From Halocynthiibacter sp. SDUM655004 (lineage in GTDB: Bacteria > Pseudomonadota > Alphaproteobacteria > Rhodobacterales > Rhodobacteraceae): DNA of 64,000 nucleotides. Made by a program: the position numbers and the translations under genes. How positions within the stretch are numbered: the stretch's first letter is position 1; each line of letters opens with the position of its first letter. The stretch spans positions 372,001 to 436,000 of the forward strand of contig NZ_JAPDUG010000002.1 in NCBI RefSeq assembly GCF_026015885.1. Reading direction: 5' to 3'. The notes under the pieces were generated by a model. It made no database searches and was not told the origin of the DNA. It was given only the letters and a program-made list of their open reading frames with translations. Below are positions 43,159 to 52,249 of this stretch, piece after piece.

Positions 43159-43811
43159 CAGTGTTCCTCGACCGTCTGGATTTTGAATTCACGCTCTTCG
43201 ACTTGCTCTGGCTTCCAAGAACGGAACGCCCAGATGATCAAGCCAATCAGGAAGAACGCCGATGGCGGCAACAGAAGCATTCCGTTCGGCACATACCAGC
43301 CGCCGTTGTTCACTGTTTGGAAAATCGTGATGCCAAACAGGCTGCCGGAGCCGAACAGCTCGCGGAAAAAACCGACAAGCATCAGGATCAGGCCATAGCC
43401 AAGGCCGTTGCCAACACCATCAATAAACGAAGCGATTGGCGGGTTCTTCATCGCAAAAGCTTCTGCACGGCCCATCACAATACAGTTGGTGATGATCAAC
43501 CCAACAAAAACCGAAAGCGTCTTTGAGATTTCAAACGCATAGGCCTTGAGTACCTGATCTACCACGATCACCAGTGAGGCAATGATAACCATCTGAACGA
43601 TAATCCGGATGGAGCCGGGAATTTGGTTGCGCAGGATCGAAATGAACATCGACGAGAAGGCCGTCACGAATGTCACAGCCAGCGACATAACAAAAGCAAC
43701 CTGCAACGAGGACGTCACCGCGAGCGCGGAACAAATCCCAAGAACCTGAAGCGTGATCGGGTTGTTGTCGACCAACGGGTCGGTCAGCATTTGTTTTCGT
43801 GTCTGACTCAT
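43158..43811 (-). CDS. nqrD: Na+-NQR subunit D
   Basis: A 217-residue membrane protein paralogous to NqrE, with [17 protein letters not shown] and [19 protein letters not shown], the latter with the iron-centre cysteine. It overlaps nqrC by 4 bp. The C-terminal tail is charged and slightly longer than NqrE's. Confidence 0.96.
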   Translation of the reverse strand: MSQTRKQMLTDPLVDNNPITLQVLGICSALAVTSSLQVAFVMSLAVTFVTAFSSMFISILRNQIPGSIRIIVQMVIIASLVIVVDQVLKAYAFEISKTLSVFVGLIITNCIVMGRAEAFAMKNPPIASFIDGVGNGLGYGLILMLVGFFRELFGSGSLFGITIFQTVNNGGWYVPNGMLLLPPSAFFLIGLIIWAFRSWKPEQVEEREFKIQTVEEH

Positions 43812-44617
43812 GAGATTTCTCCCGATTGCAGCTTCTCAAGGAATGGCGCAAATCCGGCCTCACCCATCCAGAAGCGCACAAGGTTGTTCACACCCACCGA
43901 AGTAAGGGTTGCCCCTGCGAGCGCATCAATGTGGTGCTCGTCTCCGGCAGGAGGTGCCGTTTTGGCGACAGTGATTTGCAATGAGCCGTCTTCGTCAGTC
44001 AGCTTTTTGCCAGGCCAAAGTGCTTTCCAGCGCGGGTTGTCAATTTCGGCGCCAAGACCAGGTGTCTCTCCATGCTCATAGAACTGCAGGCCGAAAATAT
44101 CGTTGCCGTTCTCTTCGAGCGCAATAAACCCGTAAAGCGTGGACCAAAGCCCATAGCCGTGGATTGGCAATACCACCTTGTCGATTTCACCCGCATCATC
44201 CCGAAGGATGTAAATCGTCTTATACTTCGACTGACGGCCGATGGATGCAGGGTCATCGTCCAGCTCAATCGATAGTTCTGGATCGCTCGCCGCAGCAAGG
44301 CCGTCAAAAGTCTCTACGTCAAACTCGTCGGTAAACTCACCAGTGGCAAGTTCCACGATATGCGGCTCAAATACGCTAAAGGCTTCGACAACATCGGTGC
44401 CTTCCTCGTAGAGGCCGGCAACTTCGAGAATGTTAATCTGCTTATCAACAAGTTTGTTGACCTCTTGAAGCGGGCGCAAGGCAACAGCCGCAGCCGACAC
44501 GACCATCGACGCGACAAGGCAGAGGGCAACCGCAACGAAGATCGTCTTGGGTACAGAGTCCGTTGGTAGGTCTATAAAACGGCGCAGAGGGCCTTTGTTT
44601 TGGTTTTCGTCAGGCAT
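43808..44617 (-). CDS. nqrC: Na+-NQR subunit C (covalent FMN)
   Basis: About 269 residues. A single N-terminal membrane helix (about 24-46) anchors a periplasmic domain. The flavin attachment motif DALAGAT (231-237) carries FMN on T237; the usual Ser before Gly is Ala here, which the flavinylation motif tolerates. The ATG at 44617 overlaps the nqrB stop by 8 bp; a longer frame to 44701 lies within nqrB and is rejected. Confidence 0.95.
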   Translation of the reverse strand: MPDENQNKGPLRRFIDLPTDSVPKTIFVAVALCLVASMVVSAAAVALRPLQEVNKLVDKQINILEVAGLYEEGTDVVEAFSVFEPHIVELATGEFTDEFDVETFDGLAAASDPELSIELDDDPASIGRQSKYKTIYILRDDAGEIDKVVLPIHGYGLWSTLYGFIALEENGNDIFGLQFYEHGETPGLGAEIDNPRWKALWPGKKLTDEDGSLQITVAKTAPPAGDEHHIDALAGATLTSVGVNNLVRFWMGEAGFAPFLEKLQSGEIS

Positions 44618-45809
44618 CGCGACGCGCCCTCCTGCGGATATTCGCCTGAACGACGAAGTAGTCGATGAGCGGCGCAAATACGTTACCGAATAGGATCGCA
44701 AGCATCATACCTTCGGGGAAGGCTGGGTTAACCACACGGATCATCACCACCATGAAGCCGATCAACGCCCCATAAATATAGCGGCCAAGGTTTGTATGGG
44801 AGGCCGAGACTGGCTCCGTCACCATAAACACAAGACCAAATGCATAACCGCCGACAACTAGATGCCAATACCACGGCATTGCAAACATCGGGTTCGTATC
44901 AGAGCCGATCACATTCAACAGTGTTGAAAACCCGATCATGCCCGCAAGACACCCGACGACAAGACGCCAGTTGGCGATCTTGGTAATTAGAAGGAACACA
45001 AGGCCGATAAAGCAAGCGAGCGCGGACGTCTCGCCAATACTGCCCTGAACAACCCCAATGAAACTATCCATCCAAGTTGTGCCGCGTGCGATGATTTCCT
45101 GATATCCGTCTGCCGCTGCAATCGCGAGGCTTGTTGCGCCGGAAAAGCCGTCAACCGGTGTCCAGATCGTATCACCCGACATATTTGCAGGATATGCGAA
45201 ATAGAGGAACGCACGGCCAGTGAGTGCTGGGTTGAGGAAGTTTTTGCCAGTTCCGCCAAAGACTTCCTTACCGATCACAACGCCAAACGAAATACCGAGC
45301 GCAACCTGCCATAGCGGAGCATCCGGCGGCATGATCAAAGCGTAAAGCATTGATGTAACAAGGAAACCCTCATTAACTTCATGGCGGCGGATGGTTGCAA
45401 ACAGAACTTCCCAGATCCCACCAACAACAAGCGTTGTTATATAGATTGGGAGAAAATACAGCGCCCCATGCAGGAAGTTTGCAAATGGGTTGGACGCGTT
45501 AAAGCCAATTCCGAATGTATCGAGCACAAGAGCGCGCCAACCGGATGGACCGAGTGTCTCGAATGCTGTGTTGACCTGATAGCCAATATTCCAAAGCCCT
45601 ACGAGGATACAGGGGATCGTTGCGATCACAACATAGGTCATGATCCGCTTCATATCGACATAGGAGCGCGCGTGCGGCGCAGCTGTCGTTACGGTTTTTG
45701 GCGTGTAGAGAAAGCTCTCGACCATCTCATAGACCGGAAAATACTTCTCGAACCGTCCGCCCTTGAGGAACTGTGGTTCGATCCGGTCAAAAAAGCTGCG
45801 CAATCCCAT
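44610..45809 (-). CDS. nqrB: Na+-NQR subunit B (covalent FMN, sodium channel)
   Basis: A 399-residue membrane protein with about ten hydrophobic segments. The covalent FMN motif DGFSGAT ends at T226. TGKNFLNPALTGRAF is the conserved stretch just before it. NqrB forms the main Na+ path and binds quinone. It starts 3 bp after the nqrA stop. Confidence 0.97.
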   Translation of the reverse strand: MGLRSFFDRIEPQFLKGGRFEKYFPVYEMVESFLYTPKTVTTAAPHARSYVDMKRIMTYVVIATIPCILVGLWNIGYQVNTAFETLGPSGWRALVLDTFGIGFNASNPFANFLHGALYFLPIYITTLVVGGIWEVLFATIRRHEVNEGFLVTSMLYALIMPPDAPLWQVALGISFGVVIGKEVFGGTGKNFLNPALTGRAFLYFAYPANMSGDTIWTPVDGFSGATSLAIAAADGYQEIIARGTTWMDSFIGVVQGSIGETSALACFIGLVFLLITKIANWRLVVGCLAGMIGFSTLLNVIGSDTNPMFAMPWYWHLVVGGYAFGLVFMVTEPVSASHTNLGRYIYGALIGFMVVMIRVVNPAFPEGMMLAILFGNVFAPLIDYFVVQANIRRRARRDA

Positions 45810-45812
45810 GTG

Positions 45813-47153
45813 TCAGCCCTCTTTCTCGATTTTCGTGAGGCAGTCGCGCAGCGCCATGCCATATTCATATTTCGCAGGACAAGCAAAACCGACAAGACCA
45901 AGGTCTTCTTCGTCAAGTTCCAGCGCGCCCAACGCTTGAGCGGTGTCGGTATCCATCACCAACATCGCTCGCAGCAATTGTGTCGGAAGGTAATCTTGCG
46001 GCATCAGCTCTTCAAAGGTTCCAAGCGGCACCATCGCACGACGGCCACCATTCAGATTTGATGTCAGCGCATAGAGTTTCTTGGAAAAAGCTGATCCCAA
46101 AACAGGCTGAAACGCGTATTTGCTCGACATTGGCCGAATCCATCCCATTGGGATCTGCTTCCGGTCCTCTTCGATCACTGTAAGCTGTCGCGCGTATCGC
46201 CCAAGATATGCATCCGGTCCGCTGCCCGCACGTCCGCTAAGAATAGAACCAGAAATCAGGCGATATGGAACATTGCTCTCCAGTCCGCCTTGCGTAAGTT
46301 CGACCATAGATGCGCCTGCAACCGTACGAACAAGACGCGGCTCCGAAACCAACGGTCCGCAAAGCGAGATGACACGCGCGGAGTCGAGTTTTCCGGTCTC
46401 CATCAAACGGCCAATCGCAATCACGTCTTGATAGCCAATAGTCCAAACTGTCTTTGTCGCGGTTGGTGGCTCAAGAAAATGCATGTGGGTTCCGGCGAGG
46501 CCCGCTGGGTGCACTCCGGCAAAGGCTGCTGCCGTCACATTTGGAACATCTGCACCGGGAACATCCGCACCTTTTTCGTGGCACAGATAAGTTTGCCCCT
46601 CTGACAACTGAGCAACTGCCGCGAGACCTTTTGTAAAGGCTTCGGGAGAGTCGGCGATAATCTCGGCAGCATCCGCAGAAAGCGGCTCTGTATCCATCGC
46701 AGTGACATAAATCGCTGCAGGGCGCTCGCTTACGTCTGGAACCTTGGAATAGGGGCGCGTTCGGAACGATGTCCAAAGCCCCGAAAGCGCAAGGCGTTCC
46801 GCGATTCCGTCTGCTGTTGTTTCATTGCCAACAGAACTGAAATCAACTGCCTCTGCTGCAGTTTCGTCAATTTCTATCTCAACGCTTATGAGCATGCGAC
46901 GCGCGCCGCGATTGACAGCACGCACACGGCCCGAAACAGGCGAGGTTACTTTGACATCAGGTGTATCTTTATGGGCGAATATTGGCGCGCCACAGGCCAC
47001 CACATCCCCCTCTTCGACTGCGAGTCTTGGTTTAAGCCCGATATAATCGGCCCCAAGAACAGCAACCGTCGTCACCTTTGGGCCTTGGGTAATTCCCTTG
47101 GCCGGTGCTCCCTCGACTGGAAGGTCGAGTCCCTTTTTCAGCGTGAATTCCAC
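45813..47153 (-). CDS. nqrA: Na+-NQR subunit A (GTG start)
   Basis: About 446 residues, the usual length of NqrA, when started at GTG 47153 so that the protein begins EFTLKKGLDLPVEG. This matches the conserved NqrA start (KxGLDLPI/V). The frame is open for 91 more codons upstream, but that part has no NqrA likeness and overlaps apbE. Conserved blocks include GLKPRLAVEEGD, VSGRVRAVNRGARR and HFLEPPTATKTVW. It is the first gene of nqrABCDEF. The ribosome-binding site is weak. Confidence 0.92.
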   Translation of the reverse strand: MEFTLKKGLDLPVEGAPAKGITQGPKVTTVAVLGADYIGLKPRLAVEEGDVVACGAPIFAHKDTPDVKVTSPVSGRVRAVNRGARRMLISVEIEIDETAAEAVDFSSVGNETTADGIAERLALSGLWTSFRTRPYSKVPDVSERPAAIYVTAMDTEPLSADAAEIIADSPEAFTKGLAAVAQLSEGQTYLCHEKGADVPGADVPNVTAAAFAGVHPAGLAGTHMHFLEPPTATKTVWTIGYQDVIAIGRLMETGKLDSARVISLCGPLVSEPRLVRTVAGASMVELTQGGLESNVPYRLISGSILSGRAGSGPDAYLGRYARQLTVIEEDRKQIPMGWIRPMSSKYAFQPVLGSAFSKKLYALTSNLNGGRRAMVPLGTFEELMPQDYLPTQLLRAMLVMDTDTAQALGALELDEEDLGLVGFACPAKYEYGMALRDCLTKIEKEG

Positions 47154-47324
47154 GATCTTTTCAGGTATCCATATTAAAACTGGGATGCCAATAACATTCC
47201 TGAACGAGCAACCGCTACCCCCAAAATACATAGTTTGTAGTCTTGTATTGCATTTTAGGCTACTTTGTCGCAATTCATGGGCGAAAATCTGTGTAATACA
47301 TCCGCCAGAAGAAAGACGAATGCC
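47154..47324. promoter_or_regulatory. divergent promoter region nqrA / apbE
   Basis: 171 bp between the proposed GTG starts of nqrA and apbE. It must contain both promoters if the starts are right. It is AT-richer than the flanking genes. No clear operator palindrome was found. Confidence 0.5.
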
Positions 47325-48350
47325 GTGACAAACAGTTTCACCATAACCCGACGCGCCGTGTTCCTGGCTCCTCTTGCACTTGCCGCATGTAAATACGCAG
47401 CAAGAGTTTTTGAGCTTACAGGCCACACAATGGGCACGACATATACAGTCGTTGCCGTGGATCGCGACCGCGCGTTGAGCGAGGGCGATGTGCTCTCAGC
47501 GATTCGGAATTCGCTGGCGCAAGTCAACGCGGAGATGTCCAACTGGGACGCTTCCTCCGAAATCAGCAACTTTAACACCGCACGTTCCACAGGTTCGTTT
47601 GCAGTGTCCCCTGCCCTCGCAAAGGTCGTAGCAACCGCGCAGGACATCAAAGCCGCAACAGGCGGTAAATTTGACCTCACAGTTGGCCCATTGATCGATC
47701 TTTGGGGCTTTGGTGCAAATGGACCGTCCGCAAATATGCCAAGCGAGCGCGCAATCGCGGACGCAATGACAACAAATGGCGTTGGCGGCGACTTGCTTGT
47801 GAATGGCAACGCGCTTTCCAAATCCGCTGCTGAAACAGAGATCTATGTGTCTGCTCTGGGCAAAGGCCACGGTGTAGACCGCGTTGCCGATTCTCTGCGC
47901 AAACTTGGTCTCAAAGATTTCATGGTTGAAATCGGCGGCGATCTTGTGACTTCCGGCCTAAATGCGGAAAGCAAGCCGTGGCAGATCGGCATTGAGAAAC
48001 CGACGCTGATTGAGCGCGCGGCTCAAAAAGTTATTGGTGCGTCTAACTATGGCGTGGCCACATCTGGTGATTACCGAAACTATTTTGAGCGCGACGGTGT
48101 GCGTTACTCGCATATTCTTGACGCCCAAACAGGTATGCCCGTCACCCACGCAACCGCCTCGGCGACCGTATTCGCGGAGAACGCAATGCTCGCCGACGCA
48201 TGGTCAACCGCGATGTTGGTACTTGGCCGCGAGCGCGGACTCGAAGTTGCAGAAGAGTTTGATTTGGCTGTTTATTTCCTTGATCGCGCTAAGGACGGCA
48301 GCGGGTTCACACCAATCGCCAGCCCGCGCTTTGAGGCAATGAGCGCCTAG
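47325..48350 (+). CDS. apbE: FAD:protein FMN transferase (flavinylates NqrB and NqrC)
   Basis: About 341 residues. The N-terminus has TRRAVFLAPLALAAC, a lipoprotein signal with the lipobox LAAC, so it works on the periplasmic face. ApbE landmarks are GHTMGTTYTV, NWDASSEISNFN, GALGKGH-like VSALGKGHGVDRVAD, VEIGGDLVTSG and SHILDAQTGMPV (metal-binding region), with MLADAWSTAMLVLG at the end. It attaches FMN to threonines in NqrB and NqrC, encoded divergently. The GTG at 47325 is preferred; an ATG at 47265 would add 20 residues. Confidence 0.93.
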   Translation: MTNSFTITRRAVFLAPLALAACKYAARVFELTGHTMGTTYTVVAVDRDRALSEGDVLSAIRNSLAQVNAEMSNWDASSEISNFNTARSTGSFAVSPALAKVVATAQDIKAATGGKFDLTVGPLIDLWGFGANGPSANMPSERAIADAMTTNGVGGDLLVNGNALSKSAAETEIYVSALGKGHGVDRVADSLRKLGLKDFMVEIGGDLVTSGLNAESKPWQIGIEKPTLIERAAQKVIGASNYGVATSGDYRNYFERDGVRYSHILDAQTGMPVTHATASATVFAENAMLADAWSTAMLVLGRERGLEVAEEFDLAVYFLDRAKDGSGFTPIASPRFEAMSA

Positions 48351-48362
48351 AGAGGTTCCGCT

Positions 48363-48599
48363 ATGGCTACGTTTGTATTTGCTTTCGGATTACTTTTGAC
48401 AATCATGCTGGGCATGTCGCTTGGCGTGATTTTCATGGGAAAGCGGATCAAAGGTAGCTGCGGCGGCCTGAATGCCATTAGCGGCGCGGATCACTGCGTC
48501 GTGTGCAACAAGGAAATCGACCCGAACAGTCCGCTTCGCGATCGTCTTTCTTGTGCAAGCAATGCCAAAGATACAAAAGGCTTCGTAATCCCGGATTAA
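48363..48599 (+). CDS. nqrM: NqrM, Na+-NQR maturation factor
   Basis: A 78-residue protein with one N-terminal membrane helix (FVFAFGLLLTIMLGMSLGVIF) and four cysteines (SCGG at about 32-35, HCVVCN at 45-50, and RLSC). This is the NqrM (DUF539) pattern. NqrM is needed to deliver the iron centre held between NqrD and NqrE. It follows apbE by 12 bp. Confidence 0.92.
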   Translation: MATFVFAFGLLLTIMLGMSLGVIFMGKRIKGSCGGLNAISGADHCVVCNKEIDPNSPLRDRLSCASNAKDTKGFVIPD

Positions 48600-48784
48600 C
48601 CGCCGTCGAGCGGAATGAAGCCGACAAGCAGCAAACAGCCTGCTGCCAGAGTTCCCCACACCCAAAGCTGCCATCGCGGCCCTTCGGTTTTCCAGACCAT
48701 CCGATACCTGTATCCGGCAATCACAGCGATAATAAAGAGCAGCGTCGCCAAAGCGGGGCTGAGGAAAATCGTTGTTTCTGGCAC
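48596..48784 (-). CDS. small two-helix membrane protein of unknown function
   Basis: A 62-residue protein. Two membrane helices are visible (SPALATLLFIIAVIAGYRY and LWVWGTLAAGCLLLVGF), joined by a basic loop MVWKTEGPR. Its last 4 bp overlap the nqrM stop codon tail to tail. The hydrophobic pattern and compact size argue for a real gene. GAAGGAAAGAGG lies before the ATG on the minus strand. No function is assigned. Confidence 0.65.
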   Translation of the reverse strand: MPETTIFLSPALATLLFIIAVIAGYRYRMVWKTEGPRWQLWVWGTLAAGCLLLVGFIPLDGG

Positions 48785-48868
48785 GGCCCTCTTTCCTTCT
48801 TCGTAATTTTCCGGTTACGATTACAGGTATATAGCAGCCCTTGCAATCAAGGACGGAGGTGCCACGCC

Positions 48869-49393
48869 ATGCCAACTTCTTATCAATCGCCAATGCGCGG
48901 AGACAAGAAATCCGAAGCTAAGACCACGAGTCAATCCACAGAGACCAACACGGTAAAAGAGGTTGCGACGGTGGCCAAGGTGCTAGAGGTGAAGGGCGGC
49001 AGTGTTTACACAATTGGTCCAGATGACACGATCAAGACAGCGGTGACCCTATTAAAAGATCGCCGGATTGGGGCGCTTGTTGTCACAACAGAGGACGGCG
49101 CGCTTGTCGGAATTTTGTCGGAACGGGATATCGTAAGGAAACTTGCGGAAACCCCCGGCCAGACCCTTCCACAGAAGGTTTCAGACAACATGACTCACGA
49201 CGTCGAAACCTGTAGCCCTGACGACAACCTCATCGAGGTTTCCCGTCGCATGACCAAAGGTACATTCAGACACATGCCGGTCATGGAAGACGGCAAGCTT
49301 TGCGGCATGATCACAATTGGAGATGTCGTTAACTACCGCTTGACCGAGCTTGAACACGAAGCGCTGCAACTTAAGCAAATGATTGTGGGCTAA
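48869..49393 (+). CDS. CBS-domain protein
   Basis: About 174 residues. A polar N-terminal tail (about 1-35) precedes two CBS domains: the first contains VYTIGPDDTIKTAVTLLKD and GILSERDIVRKL, the second DVETCSPDDNLIEVSRRM and GMITIGDVVNYRL. CBS pairs bind adenine nucleotides and act as energy sensors. GGAGGT precedes the ATG at 48869; the longer frame from 48503 overlaps nqrM and is rejected. It is convergent with the methyltransferase gene. Confidence 0.88.
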   Translation: MPTSYQSPMRGDKKSEAKTTSQSTETNTVKEVATVAKVLEVKGGSVYTIGPDDTIKTAVTLLKDRRIGALVVTTEDGALVGILSERDIVRKLAETPGQTLPQKVSDNMTHDVETCSPDDNLIEVSRRMTKGTFRHMPVMEDGKLCGMITIGDVVNYRLTELEHEALQLKQMIVG

Positions 49394-49431
49394 GGCGAAA
49401 CCGGGCCAGAGGTTCGCAATCGAACGCGCAC

Positions 49432-50205
49432 TTAGCGCTTGTGAACAACCAAAACCTGATCACGGCGTTTTTTGTCGAATTTAGCCTGAAATACGAAGCA
49501 TCCGGAGATATCGATCCGCGCTGCGTTAAGTTCTTTTGCGACGTGTGGATCGTTATGAGCAAACACACCTGTCTTGATGTATTCTTGGAAAAGCGCTGAT
49601 GTTTTCGGGTAATCAGGTCGCTCCATTTCTGGTGGCTGCCAACGTAGGTCTTCGATGATGTAGAGACCACCAGATTTAACTTTCTGAAACAGCTCAAGAA
49701 ACGCGTTTTGTTGGTGGTGTGAAGCATGGCTCGCATCATCGATGACAATATCAAATTCGCTTACGTCACGCATCGCTTCGCGAATATTTTCACGCGTATC
49801 CATGTCACATCGGTGGAACGTAAAACGAGAATCGGAAAACCAACTGAAATCCGACACGTCGAGTCCGTGAATATGCGCATCGGGAAAAAATTCGAGCCAC
49901 ATCCGAATGGAAGGCGCATCGGTTGTTGGTCTATCCGCGTGTTTTCCGTGCTCTGGGCCACCGATCTGCAGGCCCATTTCAAGAAACGTCAATTCTCGCT
50001 CGCGGTACGGTAGGAACAACATCTGGTAAAGCTCGGAGTAACGATGCTTTTTAGAGCCTTTGTCAGAGCCGAAGCGATCGGCTAAATCCGTTAGATTGAT
50101 CTGCCCACGGCCATAACGCTCAGACGCCGCAATTGGCTTTGCTTCATCAATTTGACCTGCATCCGTCATTAGCTCATTTCCTGTCATTCTGATCTCGTTG
50201 AACAT
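49432..50205 (-). CDS. class I SAM-dependent methyltransferase (macrocin O-methyltransferase-like)
   Basis: About 257 residues. The family pattern is LADRFGSDKGSKKHRYSELY, then RELTFLEMGLQIGG (cofactor glycine motif), HIHGLDVSDF (acidic strand end), FDIVIDDASHASHHQQ (metal/substrate acidic pair and histidines) and GGLYIIEDLRWQPP. Such enzymes resemble the Mg-dependent O-methyltransferases of macrolide sugars. The start is uncertain: ATG at 50205 or 50187, or the longer frame to 50298. Context gives no hint of substrate. Confidence 0.75.
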   Translation of the reverse strand: MFNEIRMTGNELMTDAGQIDEAKPIAASERYGRGQINLTDLADRFGSDKGSKKHRYSELYQMLFLPYRERELTFLEMGLQIGGPEHGKHADRPTTDAPSIRMWLEFFPDAHIHGLDVSDFSWFSDSRFTFHRCDMDTRENIREAMRDVSEFDIVIDDASHASHHQQNAFLELFQKVKSGGLYIIEDLRWQPPEMERPDYPKTSALFQEYIKTGVFAHNDPHVAKELNAARIDISGCFVFQAKFDKKRRDQVLVVHKR

Positions 50206-50332
50206 CGCAGGTTCGCGAAGATTTTCCAGCAGAAAACGAAGTTGTCTCGATCTGAGCGAGGGGCGCCCAGTTTGGTGGCTTCGAAGAGGAATTGGCAATT
50301 AGAAACGAGGTCGCAATAGGGAGGCAGGCGTT

Positions 50333-50947
50333 CTATTTAATAAACGCTTTGAGATAATCACCTGTTTTCTCGTAATGCAGCAGCAAGAGTCTAACGGCTT
50401 CGTCCGTGTTTTCTGCGATCACGGAATCCAGAATTTGTTGGTGTTCGGCATCAACGTTACGACCTTTATAGCTGTCCGATCGCGCAGCAATATAACGATA
50501 GCGGATATTTAGATCATAGAGTTGATTACATATGCGCATCATGAGCGGGGAGTTGCAGTTTCCGATTAAACCCATATGGAAATTCTTGTGCTCGAACTCG
50601 AATTCCTCGGTACCCACAGCGCGCATCCGAGACATGCGATGATGGATCAGAACAAGCTCCTCCACCCATTCTGGCGTTGTTTGCTCCATACTCTGACGCA
50701 GTGCCTTGCTCTCTAGGGTCGAGCGCAGGTTCAGAATCTCATCAAAATTCTCACGGCTGATTTCTGCGGCTTGAAAGCCGCGTTGCTCGTGTCGGACCAC
50801 AAGCTGGTCCGACACCAAAAGGCTTAAAGCTTCGCGAATTGGCGACGCCCCCATATCCAAAACGTCTCGAAGCCGGTCAATCTTTAGCTTCTCTCCAGGA
50901 GCAAGACCTCCGGTTAAAAGCAACTGACGCAATTGACGATATGCCAA
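50333..50947 (-). CDS. GntR-family regulator, FCD type (start codon uncertain)
   Basis: From the TTG at 50947 the protein has 204 residues: winged helix (LAPGEKLKIDRLRDVLDMG, SPIREALSLL) and FCD domain (FEHKNFHMGLIGNCNSP, EHQQILDSVI). The TTG start would clip the first helix of the DNA-binding domain and lacks a good ribosome-binding site. The frame continues upstream 16 codons without ATG, GTG or TTG to an ATA at 50995, which has AAGGA 8 bp before it. It is the last gene of the TRAP/dioxygenase operon and probably regulates it. Confidence 0.82.
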   Translation of the reverse strand: MAYRQLRQLLLTGGLAPGEKLKIDRLRDVLDMGASPIREALSLLVSDQLVVRHEQRGFQAAEISRENFDEILNLRSTLESKALRQSMEQTTPEWVEELVLIHHRMSRMRAVGTEEFEFEHKNFHMGLIGNCNSPLMMRICNQLYDLNIRYRYIAARSDSYKGRNVDAEHQQILDSVIAENTDEAVRLLLLHYEKTGDYLKAFIK

Positions 50948-51010
50948 CTTCGTAGATGATTCCGACTGTGTCGTGGTTATGGATTGGAAAGGTATGGCCT
51001 TATTCCTTGA

Positions 51011-52222
51011 TTATTTTGCCTTAACGGTTGCAACAATGTTCGCGAATTCTTCATCGGACAAAACATTCCGTTTGGCAATGCCCGCTTTTTTCACCTCAGC
51101 TAGGATCGTTGCGATTTTATCGTCATCCAACTCACCAAGGCCAAGCTCACTCATCTTATAGATTATCGAAGCCTTACCGGACTTTTTGCCCAAGACAACT
51201 TCGCCTTTCTTGCCAGTCAGCGCAGGATGCGTGGCGAACATGACGAGCGGATCATTCATCACGAGATTGATACCAATGCCACTCTCGCGGATGAAGTTCC
51301 CGCGCCCAAGAACGGGTTTGTTTTGCGCAATTGGAACATTGGACTTTTCAGAGATCAGCGCTGCAAGCTCAGGGATTTTGTCGAGCTTATACTGCGTGTC
51401 GTACCCGTAAAGCAGATGCAAACCCATCATAAGTTCTTCGAGAGCCGCATTACCTGTGCGTTCACCTAAACCATTCGCACAAGAATGCACACAAGATGCG
51501 CCCGCGGAGACGGCCGCCAACTCGGTTGCAACCCCCATACCGAAATCATTGTGTGTGTGAATCTCGATCGGCAGACCAGTCATGTCCTTTACCCAGCGCA
51601 CCATATACTTGATTGCCTCTGGTGTCGCGCAGCCCATCGTATCAACGATACCCATAGAATCTGGCGGCGCATTGTCCATGATATAGTTGCAAAGATTGGT
51701 CAGATCCTCTTTGCGCGCCCGTGTGGTATCATACGGGAAAAATAGCGTCTGCAGGCCGTTTTCACGCGCATAGTTGATGATAGGGGCGGTTTTCTTGGCA
51801 ACATCTTCCCATGTCCACCCAAATTGCGTGACAAGTTTCGGATAACCAATTGGAACTTCGATGACGACGCCGTCAGCGCCGCATTCCAACGCAAGATCGA
51901 TATCTGTCTTCATTGCACGCGCGAAGGTGAAAATCTTGGATTTAAGCCCGAGCTTGGAGATTTCCTTGATCGCCTGTTGATCATCAGCTGAAACAGCAGG
52001 CATCCCCGCTTCAATCCGATCCACCCCCAATTCATCAAGCTTAGAGGCGATTGCAATCTTGTCGTCTATCGAAAACACAACTCCTGGTGTCTGTTCGCCA
52101 TCGCGCAGGGTCGCGTCATGAATTTCGACTTTCTCAGCCAAGTTCAATTCACTTCGAACTTCCGGTTCGAAATTGTAAGGGCTGACCCACCATTTACCTT
52201 CTTCAAAATGTGTTTCACGCAT
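51011..52222 (-). CDS. DRE-TIM metallolyase (2-isopropylmalate/homocitrate synthase-like)
   Basis: A 403-residue enzyme of the acyl-CoA-condensing DRE-TIM family. DATLRDGEQTPGVVF carries R40, D41 and E43; HTHND (H222, H224, N225) is the metal-binding pair; NGLGERTGNAALEE is the family signature. It lacks the C-terminal leucine-regulatory domain of LeuA. Members join acetyl-CoA to a 2-oxo acid; the substrate is not clear. It lies 27 bp after an intradiol dioxygenase gene, in an operon with a TRAP transporter, which speaks against a leucine biosynthesis role. Confidence 0.83.
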   Translation of the reverse strand: MRETHFEEGKWWVSPYNFEPEVRSELNLAEKVEIHDATLRDGEQTPGVVFSIDDKIAIASKLDELGVDRIEAGMPAVSADDQQAIKEISKLGLKSKIFTFARAMKTDIDLALECGADGVVIEVPIGYPKLVTQFGWTWEDVAKKTAPIINYARENGLQTLFFPYDTTRARKEDLTNLCNYIMDNAPPDSMGIVDTMGCATPEAIKYMVRWVKDMTGLPIEIHTHNDFGMGVATELAAVSAGASCVHSCANGLGERTGNAALEELMMGLHLLYGYDTQYKLDKIPELAALISEKSNVPIAQNKPVLGRGNFIRESGIGINLVMNDPLVMFATHPALTGKKGEVVLGKKSGKASIIYKMSELGLGELDDDKIATILAEVKKAGIAKRNVLSDEEFANIVATVKAK

Positions 52223-52249
52223 GTCGGTTTCCTTCTGTACGGATTGAAT

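Noticed and set aside
47154-47426. 91-codon N-terminal extension of nqrA
   Set aside because: NqrA proteins begin near the conserved KKGLDLP; the extension is cysteine-rich, unlike any NqrA, and overlaps apbE.
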